From: Candidatus Vecturithrix granuli
GTDB taxonomy: Bacteria; Moduliflexota; Moduliflexia; Moduliflexales; Moduliflexaceae
Direction: 5' to 3'
Assembly: GCA_000739535.1 (NCBI GenBank)
Contig: DF820468.1
Span: 171,027-235,026, forward strand
DNA: 64,000 bases
Position 1 is the first letter of the stretch. The number at the start of each line of letters is the position of its first letter. Under the pieces are notes generated by a model that was not told the DNA's origin, did no database searches, and was given only the letters and a program-made list of their open reading frames with translations. This document shows, in pieces, positions 41,008 through 50,815 of this stretch. The position numbers and the translations under genes are program-made.

Positions 41008-42168
41008 TTATATTCTTTTTTTAAAACAAGGTTGTTTGAAGCAAATACGCACTTCTGTCCCGGGTTCGCGCCTGCTGTATTCGACCACGCCATGAATCTG
41101 GTTTGCGAACATTGTCACCAGTTGGAAACCAAGAGAATTCTCCCTTCTGTGTTCGAAATCCTGCGGCAGTCCGACTCCATTATCACGTATATCCAGTTCG
41201 ATCGTGTCTCTATCGCCTGCATGAAGGCTGAGACTGATTTCACCGTCTCTGTTCTCGGGAAAAGCATATTTCAAGATATTGGATATCAATTCATTGAGGA
41301 TCAAGCCAAAGGACACGGCAAAGTCAATTGGTGCGAGGATAGGCTCCGTATTGAGCGTGAGTGTAATTTTCTCGGAATTTATCTGATACGCCTTTAACAG
41401 TGTAGATGCCAGATCGGCGATATAGTCTTTGAGATTGACGCTGACCAGGTCTGACCGGTAAAGTTTCTCATGCACCAGCGCCAGCGCATGAATACGATCT
41501 TGTGCTTTTTGAAAAATTTGAAGCACTTGTGGATCCTGAATGGATTCAGCCTGAAGGTAGAGGAGGCTCTGAATCACCACCATATTATTTTTTGTGCGAT
41601 GGTGGATTTCTCGCATGGCCAATTGCAATTGTTCTTCGACCAACCTGCGTCTGGTCTGGTCGGTGATGGCGATACGAATATGGGTCACGTTACCCTCGTG
41701 ATCGAGGACAGGGGCGCAGGTCAGGTGGGCGTAGAAGGTCGTCTGCTCCTTGCTGCGCATGCGCAGTTCGCAGGTTTGCGGCATTCTGGTATCGAAAATT
41801 GTGCGACGCTGACGGTAATAGATGTCCTGATCTTTGCTGCTGATCAGGTGGGAGATCGAGAGTTTGAGCAGTGAGGCGCGTTCGATGCCGCATAGGGCGG
41901 CGCATGTCAGGTTGGCTTCTATAATCTGCCCATTTTCCGCAACCGTCAAATACCCGACCGGCGCAAAATCATACAGGTCCGCATAGCGGTCGCGCGATTC
42001 CTGGATTTCCAATTGGCTGCGGCGCAGCTCTTCATTTTGCAATTCTAACTCAATCTGATGTACGCGCAGTTCATGGATTGTGCGTTGAATTTCCTCGGCT
42101 GAGAACTGGTTCGACCCTTCGGATTGTCCCTGCACCATCGCTTCTGCTCGCTGGCGTAGTTTATTCAT
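41008..42168 (-). CDS. PAS-domain sensor histidine kinase (HisKA_2 type)
   Basis: A 386-residue soluble kinase. An N-terminal coiled coil (IQRTIHELRVHQIELELQNEEL) leads to a PAS domain at about 60-175 (YDFAPVGYLTVAENGQIIEANLTCAALCG). The HisKA_2 helix EIHHRTKNNMVVIQSLL has the phosphoacceptor His189. The HATPase_c domain shows NELISNILKYAFP (N box) and DNGVGLP (G1 box). No transmembrane segment or receiver is present. Its start overlaps the end of the CheB-CheR-PAS gene by 8 bp, so the two are translationally coupled and likely act in one pathway. Confidence 0.92.
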   Translation of the reverse strand: MNKLRQRAEAMVQGQSEGSNQFSAEEIQRTIHELRVHQIELELQNEELRRSQLEIQESRDRYADLYDFAPVGYLTVAENGQIIEANLTCAALCGIERASLLKLSISHLISSKDQDIYYRQRRTIFDTRMPQTCELRMRSKEQTTFYAHLTCAPVLDHEGNVTHIRIAITDQTRRRLVEEQLQLAMREIHHRTKNNMVVIQSLLYLQAESIQDPQVLQIFQKAQDRIHALALVHEKLYRSDLVSVNLKDYIADLASTLLKAYQINSEKITLTLNTEPILAPIDFAVSFGLILNELISNILKYAFPENRDGEISLSLHAGDRDTIELDIRDNGVGLPQDFEHRRENSLGFQLVTMFANQIHGVVEYSRREPGTEVRICFKQPCFKKRI

Positions 42169-45121
42169 GGGGTGTCACCTCTATTGTCAGCAGGATGAGA
42201 TGCGGCCGACGGCCCTCTTGCTCGATACGACGGGCATTCAGCCGGATCGTACGTGTGCCGGTTGTCGGGAACGTGTATTCCACTTTATAATCTTCAAAGG
42301 TAGTGTTGTGCGGAATGATCTCCTCTAAAAATGTGCGTAGTTCGGGAATATCCCACTGGCGGTCGCCGGCATCATAGATGTGTTTGTTGAGCATGGATTC
42401 CGGCGTCATCTGAAAGGTTCGATAGAAGACCGTATTTGCTGCGCGTACCCTGAGATCGGCATCAAGCAGGAGTAGCGGCTCGCGTACGACCTCAATCATG
42501 TTCGCGGTGTAGATGCGGGCATCGCGTTCAGCAATCTCGGCCTGCTTGAGCTGTGAGACATCAACAAAGCTCATGACCACCCCATCAATCACATTCTCGA
42601 CAGTGCGATAAGGCATGATGCGGATGGAATACCATGCCCCGTTTTTCGTCAGGATTTCCTGTTCTTTACGGATCAGCGTGTCGAGTACCTCTTTCGCATC
42701 CTGATAAAGTTGTTCATTGTCAATTGTTGAGGTAATGTCACTCATAGGTCGGCCGACATCGGATTGAATGAGATTAAAAATCTTCGCCATGCTCGGAGTG
42801 AAACGTTTAATACGCAGGCTGCAATCCAAAAAGATGGTACCGATGTCGGTGCTGGCGAGCAGGTTATTGATATCGCTGTTCGATCTGGAGAGTTCTTCAA
42901 CTTTGTGCTGCAACTCGGTATTGACCGTCATTAACTCTTCATTAGTGGATTGCAGTTCTTCTTTCGAAGTCTCTAATTCCTCGTTAGTACTTTGCAGTTC
43001 TTCATTCACTGATTGGAGTTCTTCATTCATGGACTTGAGTTCTTCATTGGAGGTTTCCAATTCCTCAATCATGGTTTGTAAATACTCTTTTGTGGATTGC
43101 AACTCCTGCTCCAGACTCATCACCCGCGGGTCCATCTCTTTTTCCTGCTGAGCGGTGTCCCCGGGCGCGTTACAGTGTTTAACATATTGTTCTTCAAACA
43201 CGACCAACAGGAATCCCGGTGCGGAGGTCGGTTCGGCAAGCGGCCTGACCGTTATGTCAACGACACAATAATCGCCGTTCTGTTTCACACGCAGCCCTTG
43301 AACGACAACCGTTGTTTGCAGTTTAGTCGCTTTTTGAATGGCGGCTGATAATTTATAGCGCAGCCCTTCGCGCGCCATCTGCACGATATTAAAGTTCGGC
43401 TCTCCAGGCGTCAGCCTCAGATAGCGGTCAACCGCTCCAATGGTGTACAAGATCTGAGATCTTTCGTTGAGCAAGACGCAAGGCAGCGTATAATGCTCAA
43501 GCGCGATTTTTTCCGTCAGGCGGCGGAGGTCAATGCCAGGAGAGGGCGTATTTCCCCTGATTTCCTGAGAGGGCGGTGTGCGTCGCTCGAAAAATGGCAT
43601 AGCAGGAGAGACGTACATTTCTGCAATTTTTGTTTCCCGACGGGCAAAAAACTTCCATTTTGTATTCAGCGGTCTGAAGAGATCGGTGAATTCCCCTATA
43701 CTCTCCGAAGGCCCCAGAAAGAGCACACCATCCGGCACAAGGGTATAATGGAACAGGGGGAACAGTTGTTTTTGCAGAGCCGCATCCATATAAATCAGCA
43801 GGTTACGGCAACAGATCAGATCTAAGCGCGAAAACGGGGGATCTTTGACCAGATTTTGCACGGCAAATACCACCATGTCACGAATCTGTTTCTTGACCTG
43901 ATAGGTATTCTCTTCTTTGATGAAAAAACGCTGTAAGCGCTGCGAAGAGACATCAGCGGCAATGCTCTCAGGATATACCGCTGACCGGGCAAAATCAATC
44001 GCCTCAGCATCCAAATCGGACGCAAAGATTTGTACGCTGAGATGTTTGTTGAGCTGCTCCATCAGTTCTGCCAGCAAGATCGCGATGGAATAGGCTTCTT
44101 CGCCAGTCGAGCAGCCCGGCGTCCACACCCGCAGCGGCATATCCGACGGTTTGCGGGTCAGCAGGGAGGGGAGCACCTGATCTGCAAGCACGGCAAAGGC
44201 CTCGGGATCTCTGAAAAAATTTGTCACGCCGATCAGCATCTCTTTGAACAAGATATCCACTTCCGCGGAAGTCTGTTGCAGGTAGTGGAGGTAATCTGTA
44301 AGCCGGTCAATCTGGTGGACCGCCATGCGTCGTTCAATCCGGCGGAGGATTGTCGTCTGTTTGTAATGGGAAAAGTCGTGTCCGGTCTGGGAACGGATCA
44401 GCGCAAAAATTTTGGAGGCATAATTCTGAAATTGATTCGTCAGCAGGCTGGTTTTGGCAGGTCCTTCAATATAAGAATGCTGCACGTATTTGAGCAGTTC
44501 CGCGGGCATGTTTTCAACCGGCAGCACATAATCAACCTGACCAGAATCAATGGCACTGCGCGGCATTCCGTCATATTTTGCCTGGTGTTCATCCTGCACC
44601 ATGGTCATGCCTCCGGCGCCTTTGATCGCCTTCAGTCCCTGGGTGCCATCGCTGCCGGTGCCGGAGAGCACGATGCAAATCGCTTTTTCGCCTTGATCCT
44701 CAGACAGAGAACGAAAAAAGGTATCAATCGGTAAATGGATGCCCTGAGTCTTGACCGATTCCAGCAACTGTAATGTGTTATCGATGATGATCACCTGTTT
44801 ATCCGGCGGATTCAGATAAATGCAGTCTGGCGCAATGGTCATTCCATCTTGCACCTCGAAGACCTGCATTGTGGTGCGTTTTTGCAGCAATTCTCCCATA
44901 ATGCTCTTGTGTTTGGGGGAGAGGTGCTGAATGATCACAAAGGCGATATGGCTGTCACCCGGCATATTGGTAAAAAACTGTTCCAGCGCTTCCAAGCCGC
45001 CGGCAGACGCTCCGATGCCGACAATGGGAAAGCTTTGTGTCTGAGGCTTCTGTGCCGATTCCATCGGTGGTGATTCGGCAGGCTGTTCGGCAGGCGTCTC
45101 ATGCTTCTGGGTTTTGGGCAT
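42161..45121 (-). CDS. CheB methylesterase-CheR methyltransferase-PAS fusion protein
   Basis: A 986-residue signalling protein. The CheB methylesterase domain (about 32-220) has GIGASAGG (Ser39), IIQHLSPKH (His66) and SGTGSDGTQG. The CheR domain (about 240-500) has the SAM-binding LRVWTPGCSTGEEAYSIAI and DLICCRNLLIYMD. A PAS-like region and a long coiled coil built of ELxSxNEEL units (about 670-740) lead to PAS domains at about 750-860 and 870-980. Fusions of this type lack the receiver domain of ordinary CheB and often work with a HisKA_2 or HWE kinase, as here. ATG at 45121 follows AGGAGG; 12 in-frame codons upstream are excluded. Confidence 0.92.
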   Translation of the reverse strand: MPKTQKHETPAEQPAESPPMESAQKPQTQSFPIVGIGASAGGLEALEQFFTNMPGDSHIAFVIIQHLSPKHKSIMGELLQKRTTMQVFEVQDGMTIAPDCIYLNPPDKQVIIIDNTLQLLESVKTQGIHLPIDTFFRSLSEDQGEKAICIVLSGTGSDGTQGLKAIKGAGGMTMVQDEHQAKYDGMPRSAIDSGQVDYVLPVENMPAELLKYVQHSYIEGPAKTSLLTNQFQNYASKIFALIRSQTGHDFSHYKQTTILRRIERRMAVHQIDRLTDYLHYLQQTSAEVDILFKEMLIGVTNFFRDPEAFAVLADQVLPSLLTRKPSDMPLRVWTPGCSTGEEAYSIAILLAELMEQLNKHLSVQIFASDLDAEAIDFARSAVYPESIAADVSSQRLQRFFIKEENTYQVKKQIRDMVVFAVQNLVKDPPFSRLDLICCRNLLIYMDAALQKQLFPLFHYTLVPDGVLFLGPSESIGEFTDLFRPLNTKWKFFARRETKIAEMYVSPAMPFFERRTPPSQEIRGNTPSPGIDLRRLTEKIALEHYTLPCVLLNERSQILYTIGAVDRYLRLTPGEPNFNIVQMAREGLRYKLSAAIQKATKLQTTVVVQGLRVKQNGDYCVVDITVRPLAEPTSAPGFLLVVFEEQYVKHCNAPGDTAQQEKEMDPRVMSLEQELQSTKEYLQTMIEELETSNEELKSMNEELQSVNEELQSTNEELETSKEELQSTNEELMTVNTELQHKVEELSRSNSDINNLLASTDIGTIFLDCSLRIKRFTPSMAKIFNLIQSDVGRPMSDITSTIDNEQLYQDAKEVLDTLIRKEQEILTKNGAWYSIRIMPYRTVENVIDGVVMSFVDVSQLKQAEIAERDARIYTANMIEVVREPLLLLDADLRVRAANTVFYRTFQMTPESMLNKHIYDAGDRQWDIPELRTFLEEIIPHNTTFEDYKVEYTFPTTGTRTIRLNARRIEQEGRRPHLILLTIEVTPHE

Positions 45122-45224
45122 ACTTCGTACCTCCTGAGTACGTGCTATGCCTCTCAAGAGAAATTGTCAAGTTATTCTTGCACTTGTACAGGATTCTTTC
45201 ACGTTCTGTTCGATGGGGCAAAAA

Positions 45225-45242
45225 CTGACGATTAATCGCCAG
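45225..45242. repeat. CTGACGATTAATCGCCAG small hairpin repeat
   Basis: A near-palindrome matching CTGGCGATCAATCGCCAG at 55998-56015 and CTGGCGATCAAATCGTCAG at 34881-34899. The surrounding 45122-45450 stretch holds a minus-strand TTGACA at 45165-45170 that may serve the CheB-CheR gene, and no gene. Confidence 0.5.
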
Positions 45243-45453
45243 ATTGATAAGTGAAATATGCGAAAGCGAAATCATGTACCAGTCACCGTTTGGGGTGTTT
45301 AGGGATGGACAGTAGGCAACGATCCGCACGGCGTCTCTATTAGACATCTTTCCAAAATATTTCTTGCTATCAGAGGGAAGTCAGGATGCCATGACACCAA
45401 TGATGCTGATCATCGTAAGATTTCGACATCAGTCAACAAAGGAGGTATCCCGC

Positions 45454-45650
45454 ATGGAAAAAAGACGCTCGTCCCTTGACACCCTGAAACCTGTATCTAT
45501 CTTCGGCACTATCCGACCTTTGACGAATTGGGAAGCATATTCGGCATCAGTGAATCGTATGCGCATAAGCTGTATCATCTAGTATCTTGATATCCTGGTC
45601 CAGGTGGTACGTCTCCCTGGGAAACAGTCGCTCCTCATTTCCAAAAAGGC
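45454..45650 (+). pseudogene. Remnant of an IS5-type transposase N-terminal (HTH) region
   Basis: Translated pieces in shifting frames read MEKRRSSLDTL, then YLRHYPTFDELGSIFGISESYAHKLYH, then LDILVQVVRLPGKQSLL. The middle piece matches the helix-turn-helix of IS5/IS427-like transposases (a YxTFxELGxxFGISES pattern). At least two frameshifts separate the pieces and the DDE core is absent. A GGAGG ribosome-binding site precedes the ATG. A 26-bp tandem repeat containing GGAAATGGATTTTCACGTAC lies at about 45730-45780; the rest up to 45884 shows no gene. Confidence 0.5.
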
Positions 45651-45884
45651 CGACGGCAATTCGTGGAATATCTGGTATCACTTTCAGGCGGAAACTGACC
45701 ACCTCGATTTTGCGGAAATCCTCTACAGGAAATGGATTTTCACGTACATTTGCAGGAAATGGATTTTCACGTACATTCTGTACTCGTTTCAAGCGGCCGA
45801 CGAACCTGTTCGGAATAGATGGGTGATGTCAAAGGATGAAAAGATGATTCACTCTGTGGGGTCTTATCTGCTATTTTTACCTTC

Positions 45885-46229
45885 CTAAAACGCTGTTAGG
45901 GCTTCTTCTTCCGTCGTCACGACCTTTACATATTGCGTCAGTCCGATCATGCGGAAAATTTTCTTAAAGTGGGGCGTGAGGCCATACACGACAAACATGA
46001 CATCTTTATTGGCAGGGCTGGTGACAATTCCGATCAAAATCGCGATGCCGCTGCTATTAATATAGCTCACGTCAGTAAAGTTCAGCGCAATTTTTTGTAC
46101 CCCTTCATTGACAGTGGCCTGCACCAGGGAATTTATAGCAGCATCCGCGAATGACGACACTTCCCCTTTCATATCAATAATCGCAATAGAATCAAACTTT
46201 CTTACGCCGACCTTCAGATTTTCACTCAT
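45885..46229 (-). CDS. STAS-domain anti-sigma factor antagonist-like protein
   Basis: A 114-residue protein that is one STAS domain. It starts MSENLKVGVRKFDSIAIIDMKGEV and has the signature FTDVSYINSSGIAILIGI around the phosphorylatable serine, then the NKDVMFVVYGLTPHFKKIFRMIGL segment. Such proteins are switched by a serine kinase/phosphatase pair and control a sigma factor or other partner. None of those partners is adjacent, but the PAS kinase and CheB-CheR fusion lie on the same strand downstream. AGGAG-type sequence precedes ATG 46229. Confidence 0.9.
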   Translation of the reverse strand: MSENLKVGVRKFDSIAIIDMKGEVSSFADAAINSLVQATVNEGVQKIALNFTDVSYINSSGIAILIGIVTSPANKDVMFVVYGLTPHFKKIFRMIGLTQYVKVVTTEEEALTAF

Positions 46230-46285
46230 GATCCCCTCTCCTTGATTCGTAGTCAACTATCAATTCCTAAATCAAAATTTACTTT

Positions 46286-46313
46286 ATCGTAAAGCAAATA
46301 CAGGCAATGTCAA
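46286..46313 (-). promoter_or_regulatory. Predicted sigma70-type promoter for the STAS gene
   Basis: On the minus strand TTGACA (46308-46313) and TACGAT (46286-46291) are spaced by 16 bases, about 57 bp upstream of the ATG. Confidence 0.5.
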
Positions 46314-46469
46314 GAAAAAAATCGTCATGCCCTGTGCTTCTTTTTGAATTCATTTCTTGACAGAAAGCTTTCTTAATATTTTTTCAAAAAAATCTTTGTG
46401 TATTTTCTTGAATGCTATTCAGAACTTGAGTATTTTGATGGACAAAAGAAGGAAAAAAGACATGAAACT

Positions 46470-49400
46470 ATGAAAATCTCTCTTAAATCCTTTGCTCAAA
46501 TTGTGCTTGCCGGAATATGTACCGGTATGTTTTTCGCTGTTCGTTCCTTTTCGGCGATCCGGCTTTCTCCACACATAGAGACTGAATCAAGTCTCCTCTG
46601 GGCGTTTGCGCCGCTCTCGGAAATAGGACTGTATGTGGGGATCGCGATCATCCTGCTTGTTGGCTGTTGGCTCTTGTATTCCAGTATCTATGCCCGGTGG
46701 TATGGAATTTCTTTCAGCAGGGTGCTTGCATTAGATGCTGCCACCTATCTTCCGCTTTGTGCGCTGACGATTTCAGTCGCGCAGTTTAATACGTTTCTGA
46801 CTCATCATTTTGAGGCATTTTTGCTGTTGGGGCAGGATTTTGGGTATTTTGTGCTGGTATGCACGCTGATAGGAGTCTATCATCTCAAAAAGAGCAATCA
46901 CCAGCAGTTACAACGAATTGTTGTGCAGAAAAATATCATTCCTTATTGCGCCAATTCTCAACTGACCTGGCAGCGGATCCTCACGATCTTTTTAATCAGT
47001 TTATTTATTTATCTCCTTGTCGGGTTAAGAATTACGCATAAACTGCCCCTGGGAGGCGATGAGCCGCACTATCTCCTGATGACGCACAGTCTCTTACATG
47101 ATCATGATTTGGCGATTAGCAACAATTATCAGCAAAAAGATTACCAGCCATTTTACCCCGGAGAGCTGAAACCTCACCTGAGCATTGGCAAAGATAAAAC
47201 TCGCTATTCCATTCATCCGATCGGTCTCCCGTTTCTCCTGGTTCCAGGATATGCCCTGTACGGACGTCAGGGTGCGGTGTGGGTTATGAATGTATTGGCT
47301 GCATTTTTAGCCATAGTATTATATCTGTTAGCCTGGTCTCTCACGGGTCATCAGTGGCTCTCTCTTCTCATCTGGGCCGTAACGAGTTTTACCACACCTA
47401 TTCTCCTATATTCATCGCAATTGTACCCTGAAATTCCCTCCGCGCTTTTGCTTGGAACAGTGTATTATCTCATTCGGTTTCGGCCGCTCAAACGGGTCTT
47501 TTCCGCGATTTTCTTAGGAGGGAGCTTTGCATTTTTGCCCTGGTTACAGCAGCGTATGATTCTCCCTACCTGTCTGCTTGCACTCTATTATCTTTTCCTT
47601 GCCGGCATCGTTCCTGGACAAAAAGAGTGGAAACGCCGCTTTACGGGGTTGCGAATTCTTCCCCTCATTTTTCTGGCTGTTTCCGGAATTCTCATGGCGG
47701 GGTATTATTATCAGATTTATGGAAATCCCTTTCCCAATGCTCCTTATCTCAGCATTGGTAGAAAACATGTTTTCTCCTCAACGATCTTTATACGTGAAGG
47801 CTTGTTAGGGTTACTCCTTGATCAGGAAGCTGGCCTGTTCATCTTCTCGCCCTATTATCTTTTCGCCATCCCCGGTTTTCTCCTGTTTTTACAACGTGCC
47901 TGGCGTCATGCGCTGGTCTGGTTGGCTTTGATTCTCAGCATTTATATTCCTTGCGCCGGATTTGTGATGCAATGGCGAGGCGCCTGGAGTCCAGCCGCAC
48001 GATACCTCGTTGCCCTGATTCCTCTGTTCCTGGTGCCGTTCAGTATGATGCTTCCCGTTCTGCAACGAAATATTTTCCGTTATGCCCTGTTTTTCTTGAT
48101 GACGATTAGTTTCTCCTGGTCATATCTTTTCTTGAAAATACCATGCCTGTCTTTGATGTCACGCGATGGGATAAATATGGTGTTCGAGCAATATAGCCGT
48201 CTGGTCGATCTGACAAAATATTTTCCATCCTTTACGCCAACTGCCACGAATAATACAGCCTTAGCCGGTTTTTGGCTTACAACGATTCTGCTATTTTCCG
48301 GATGGGTGTATGCGTCAACGTGTTTGCCTTCTCGGTCCGGTGCATTGCGATCACGGCAATCACTTCAACAGGTGTTGCTCGTCTTCGGAGTCATGTTAGG
48401 CTTTTTACTTGCCCTTTCACGCATCGCAGCGCATACGCAAAACAAGGCTCTCACCTATATCAGCCATAACAAGCAAATTCAAGGTTTTTTACGGCACCTT
48501 GATAATGATGTTCTGGCGCTGCAGTCTAGGCAGGCTCAATTGCGTTTGTCCAGCGAGCAACTGCGACTGGAATATATGCGAGAACCCCGGACAGCAATAG
48601 CCAGCCAACAGGGATCTCGTTTTCTCATCACTGGTCCACGAGAACCATTTTCCCAGGGAAAATATACAGTCTATTTCACGCTGATCGTCGGGGTCTGTAC
48701 GCCGGATCAACCGGTTGCAACGCTTGATATCTCAGCTCATCATGGGCAGCAAATATTTTTTCAAAAAGAGCTGTATGGAAAGGATTTCCCTGCGCCTCGT
48801 CAGGAGGTGCGGATTCCAGTGACCTTTGAGCTTCCTTTTAACGTTTTGGATTTGGAAACCAGAGTATATTTTCACAATCAAGTTAACCTGACCCTCACAA
48901 ATATTGCGATTGAACCTCAGTTAGAGGATTTTTATTATCGCGCCGGCCTGCTCGCTCTCTACAAAGGGCAGTATGAAAAGGCCAGACACCTCTTCTCTTG
49001 CGCAACCTCAATTTCGGATCATGCGCTCTCCTGGTATCAACTTGGACTCTTAGAGCAGCGTGTCAAAAATTGGGAACAGTCACTGAAAATCTTGCAGCAG
49101 GTGATAGAACAGGATCCCACTTTTGCTGACGCCTACTATCGAGTAGGATTGGCTTTTGAACAACTTGGTCAGTCGGAGCAGGCGCAGCAAGCGTTCTCAC
49201 AGGCCACGAGATTACAGTCCCGGCATCTCGACGCCTGGCAGGCCAGATTGAATCTTCTTCCGCCAGACCACCAGGCAGAAATCCAGGAAATCCGGCAAAC
49301 AATTAATGCGCTCTATCGCCCACAGTATTCGGCCTCGGTAAATTTTGGGAATCAAATCATGTTTTTAGGATATACGATTCAGCAGCCAAAGCCGGGAACT

Positions 49401-49745
49401 TTGCACCTGGAATACTATTGGAAAGCGATTTCTCCGATGAAAACAGATTATATAGTTTTTGTGCATTTTGAAAATGCCCACACTCGATTCCAACAAGATC
49501 ATACACCCCAGGTTCGTGATGCATCTACCGGCCAGGAGCGACTTTACCCAACAAGTTCCTGGCAAGTGGGAGAACTTGTGCATGAAGAATTTGAGTTCTC
49601 GGTTCCGCCAGGAGTGTTTACGCTGCGTTTAGGAATCTGGGATCCGCATGGAACCAAAAAGCATTTGCCGATCATCAATTCTGATAGTCAATATGACATA
49701 GAAAAACGCTATAAACTTGTGTTAGAACCGATAGAGATTTATTAA
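46470..49745 (+). CDS. GT-C glycosyltransferase-like membrane protein with C-terminal TPR and beta-sandwich domains
   Basis: About 1091 residues. Residues 1-660 have around 14 hydrophobic segments. The loop after an early helix pair has LPLGGDEPHYLLMTHSLL, the Asp/Glu pair expected of GT-C enzymes of the PMT/ArnT kind, and HPIGLPFLLVPGYALYGR follows. Residues about 720-830 look like a beta domain, about 845-945 hold two or three TPR repeats (AGLLALYKGQYEKARHLF, YYRVGLAFEQLGQSEQAQQAF), and the end (about 960-1090) is another beta-sandwich (YIVFVHFENAHTRFQQDH). Transfer of a lipid-linked sugar is inferred. The start at 46470 is uncertain: a GAAGGA site lies 16 bases upstream and the out-of-frame ATG at 46462 is closer to it. 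Confidence 0.78.
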   Translation: MKISLKSFAQIVLAGICTGMFFAVRSFSAIRLSPHIETESSLLWAFAPLSEIGLYVGIAIILLVGCWLLYSSIYARWYGISFSRVLALDAATYLPLCALTISVAQFNTFLTHHFEAFLLLGQDFGYFVLVCTLIGVYHLKKSNHQQLQRIVVQKNIIPYCANSQLTWQRILTIFLISLFIYLLVGLRITHKLPLGGDEPHYLLMTHSLLHDHDLAISNNYQQKDYQPFYPGELKPHLSIGKDKTRYSIHPIGLPFLLVPGYALYGRQGAVWVMNVLAAFLAIVLYLLAWSLTGHQWLSLLIWAVTSFTTPILLYSSQLYPEIPSALLLGTVYYLIRFRPLKRVFSAIFLGGSFAFLPWLQQRMILPTCLLALYYLFLAGIVPGQKEWKRRFTGLRILPLIFLAVSGILMAGYYYQIYGNPFPNAPYLSIGRKHVFSSTIFIREGLLGLLLDQEAGLFIFSPYYLFAIPGFLLFLQRAWRHALVWLALILSIYIPCAGFVMQWRGAWSPAARYLVALIPLFLVPFSMMLPVLQRNIFRYALFFLMTISFSWSYLFLKIPCLSLMSRDGINMVFEQYSRLVDLTKYFPSFTPTATNNTALAGFWLTTILLFSGWVYASTCLPSRSGALRSRQSLQQVLLVFGVMLGFLLALSRIAAHTQNKALTYISHNKQIQGFLRHLDNDVLALQSRQAQLRLSSEQLRLEYMREPRTAIASQQGSRFLITGPREPFSQGKYTVYFTLIVGVCTPDQPVATLDISAHHGQQIFFQKELYGKDFPAPRQEVRIPVTFELPFNVLDLETRVYFHNQVNLTLTNIAIEPQLEDFYYRAGLLALYKGQYEKARHLFSCATSISDHALSWYQLGLLEQRVKNWEQSLKILQQVIEQDPTFADAYYRVGLAFEQLGQSEQAQQAFSQATRLQSRHLDAWQARLNLLPPDHQAEIQEIRQTINALYRPQYSASVNFGNQIMFLGYTIQQPKPGTLHLEYYWKAISPMKTDYIVFVHFENAHTRFQQDHTPQVRDASTGQERLYPTSSWQVGELVHEEFEFSVPPGVFTLRLGIWDPHGTKKHLPIINSDSQYDIEKRYKLVLEPIEIY

Positions 49746-49794
49746 CTCACCTTATCCGGTACACGATTAGGGGGTACGCCTTTGATTGAGCATC

Positions 49795-49947
49795 GGGCAG
49801 GTACGCGGAAAGGCGCAGATAGAACAACTACGCGAGCATCTTCAATCTCAATGGCAGCCTTTGACGTGGACAGTGAGAGAAGTCGGCCTGATTTGGCAAA
49901 ATCAGCCGTCGGATGACGTTTTTAAATTTAGGGGAAAAGTACAATGA
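49795..49947 (+). pseudogene. C-terminal remnant of a 2'-5' RNA ligase/2H-phosphodiesterase-like gene
   Basis: The frame 49795-49947 reads GQVRGKAQIEQLREHLQ, then WQPLTWTVREVGLIWQNQP and DDVF, ending at a TGA. This resembles the end of LigT-like 2H phosphoesterases (second HxSxG followed by VxEVxLI). The codons just before would give LSIGQ but are interrupted by a stop, and the first half is missing. Confidence 0.4.
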
Positions 49948-49968
49948 GAAGAATAACATGTTATCCTG

Positions 49969-50004
49969 AAAAACCGGGGTTCTTGAAGAACCCCGGTTTT
50001 TTTT
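49969..50004. terminator. Bidirectional terminator hairpin AAAAACCGGGGTTC
   Basis: A perfect 15-bp stem, AAAAACCGGGGTTCTTG arm with GAACCCCGGTTTTT, followed by a run of T. It lies between the plus-strand GT-C/TPR gene and the minus-strand SDR gene. Confidence 0.7.
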
Positions 50005-50022
50005 GAAGCATTCACGCCAATT

Positions 50023-50793
50023 TTACCAGGCCGTATAGCCGCCATCAATGACGACGTTTGAACCGGTCATGAAGCTTGAGGCTTCTGAGGCCAGCAGCAC
50101 GGCGACCCCGCACAATTCTTCCGGTTTACCGGGGCGGCCCATCGGGGTTCTGCCCATCCAGACCGGACCGTAGGCCGGGTCTTCCATAAGAGGGCCTGCC
50201 AGGGGACCTTCCATGTAGCCTGGAGAAATCGAGTTCACTCTGATATTGTACTGGGCCCACTCTGTGGCCAATGATTTGGTCAGGTGAATAACGGCGGCTT
50301 TTGAGGTGTTATACGAAGCCTGGTTTTGAGGATAATTGACGATCAGTCCCGACATGGAGGCAATATTGATAATGCGTCCACCGCCTTGCTTGATCATTTG
50401 TTTCCCAACTTCCTGGCAGCAGTAAAACAGACCGTTCAAATTGACATTCATGACCGCCATCCAATCATCATCTGAATTCTTTTCCGCTTCAAGCCATTTG
50501 ACAATGCCGGCGTCATTCATTAGAAAATCGATTTTTCCGAACTCGTCCAGCGTTTTGGCCACCATCGCTTGAATACTTGCGCGTTTCGTGACGTCGGTTT
50601 TGATAAAGATCGACCGCCGACCTATCGCCTGAATTTCTTCAGCAGTTTTCGCGCCGGTTTCAGGATTGATGTCGGCGATGACCACATCGGCTCCGGCCTC
50701 TGCAAATGCCATACTGAAGGCTTTGCCTAATCCCTGTCCGCCGCCAGTCACAATTCCAACCTGTCCTTGTAATGAAAATTTGTCGAGTATCAT
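50023..50793 (-). CDS. Short-chain dehydrogenase/reductase (SDR), polyol or gluconate 5-dehydrogenase-like
   Basis: A 256-residue classical SDR: the NAD(P)-binding TGGGQGLGKAF at about residues 16-26, NDAG at about 90, catalytic Ser in NIASMSGLIV and the YNTSKAA (YxxxK) motif, and a C-terminal VVIDGGYTAW. The Asp in VVIADINP at the end of beta-2 favours NAD(H). It lies 22 bp after the xylulokinase-like gene, so it should interconvert a sugar alcohol and a ketose for that kinase. The start follows AAGGAG by six bases. Confidence 0.9.
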   Translation of the reverse strand: MILDKFSLQGQVGIVTGGGQGLGKAFSMAFAEAGADVVIADINPETGAKTAEEIQAIGRRSIFIKTDVTKRASIQAMVAKTLDEFGKIDFLMNDAGIVKWLEAEKNSDDDWMAVMNVNLNGLFYCCQEVGKQMIKQGGGRIINIASMSGLIVNYPQNQASYNTSKAAVIHLTKSLATEWAQYNIRVNSISPGYMEGPLAGPLMEDPAYGPVWMGRTPMGRPGKPEELCGVAVLLASEASSFMTGSNVVIDGGYTAW

Positions 50794-50815
50794 AATTGCT
50801 CCTTTCCTTTAAAAA

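Noticed and set aside
44030..44734. 234-codon plus-strand ORF opposite the CheB-CheR gene
   Set aside because: It is antisense to the conserved CheR-coding region, has no ribosome-binding site and shows a shadow-type composition.
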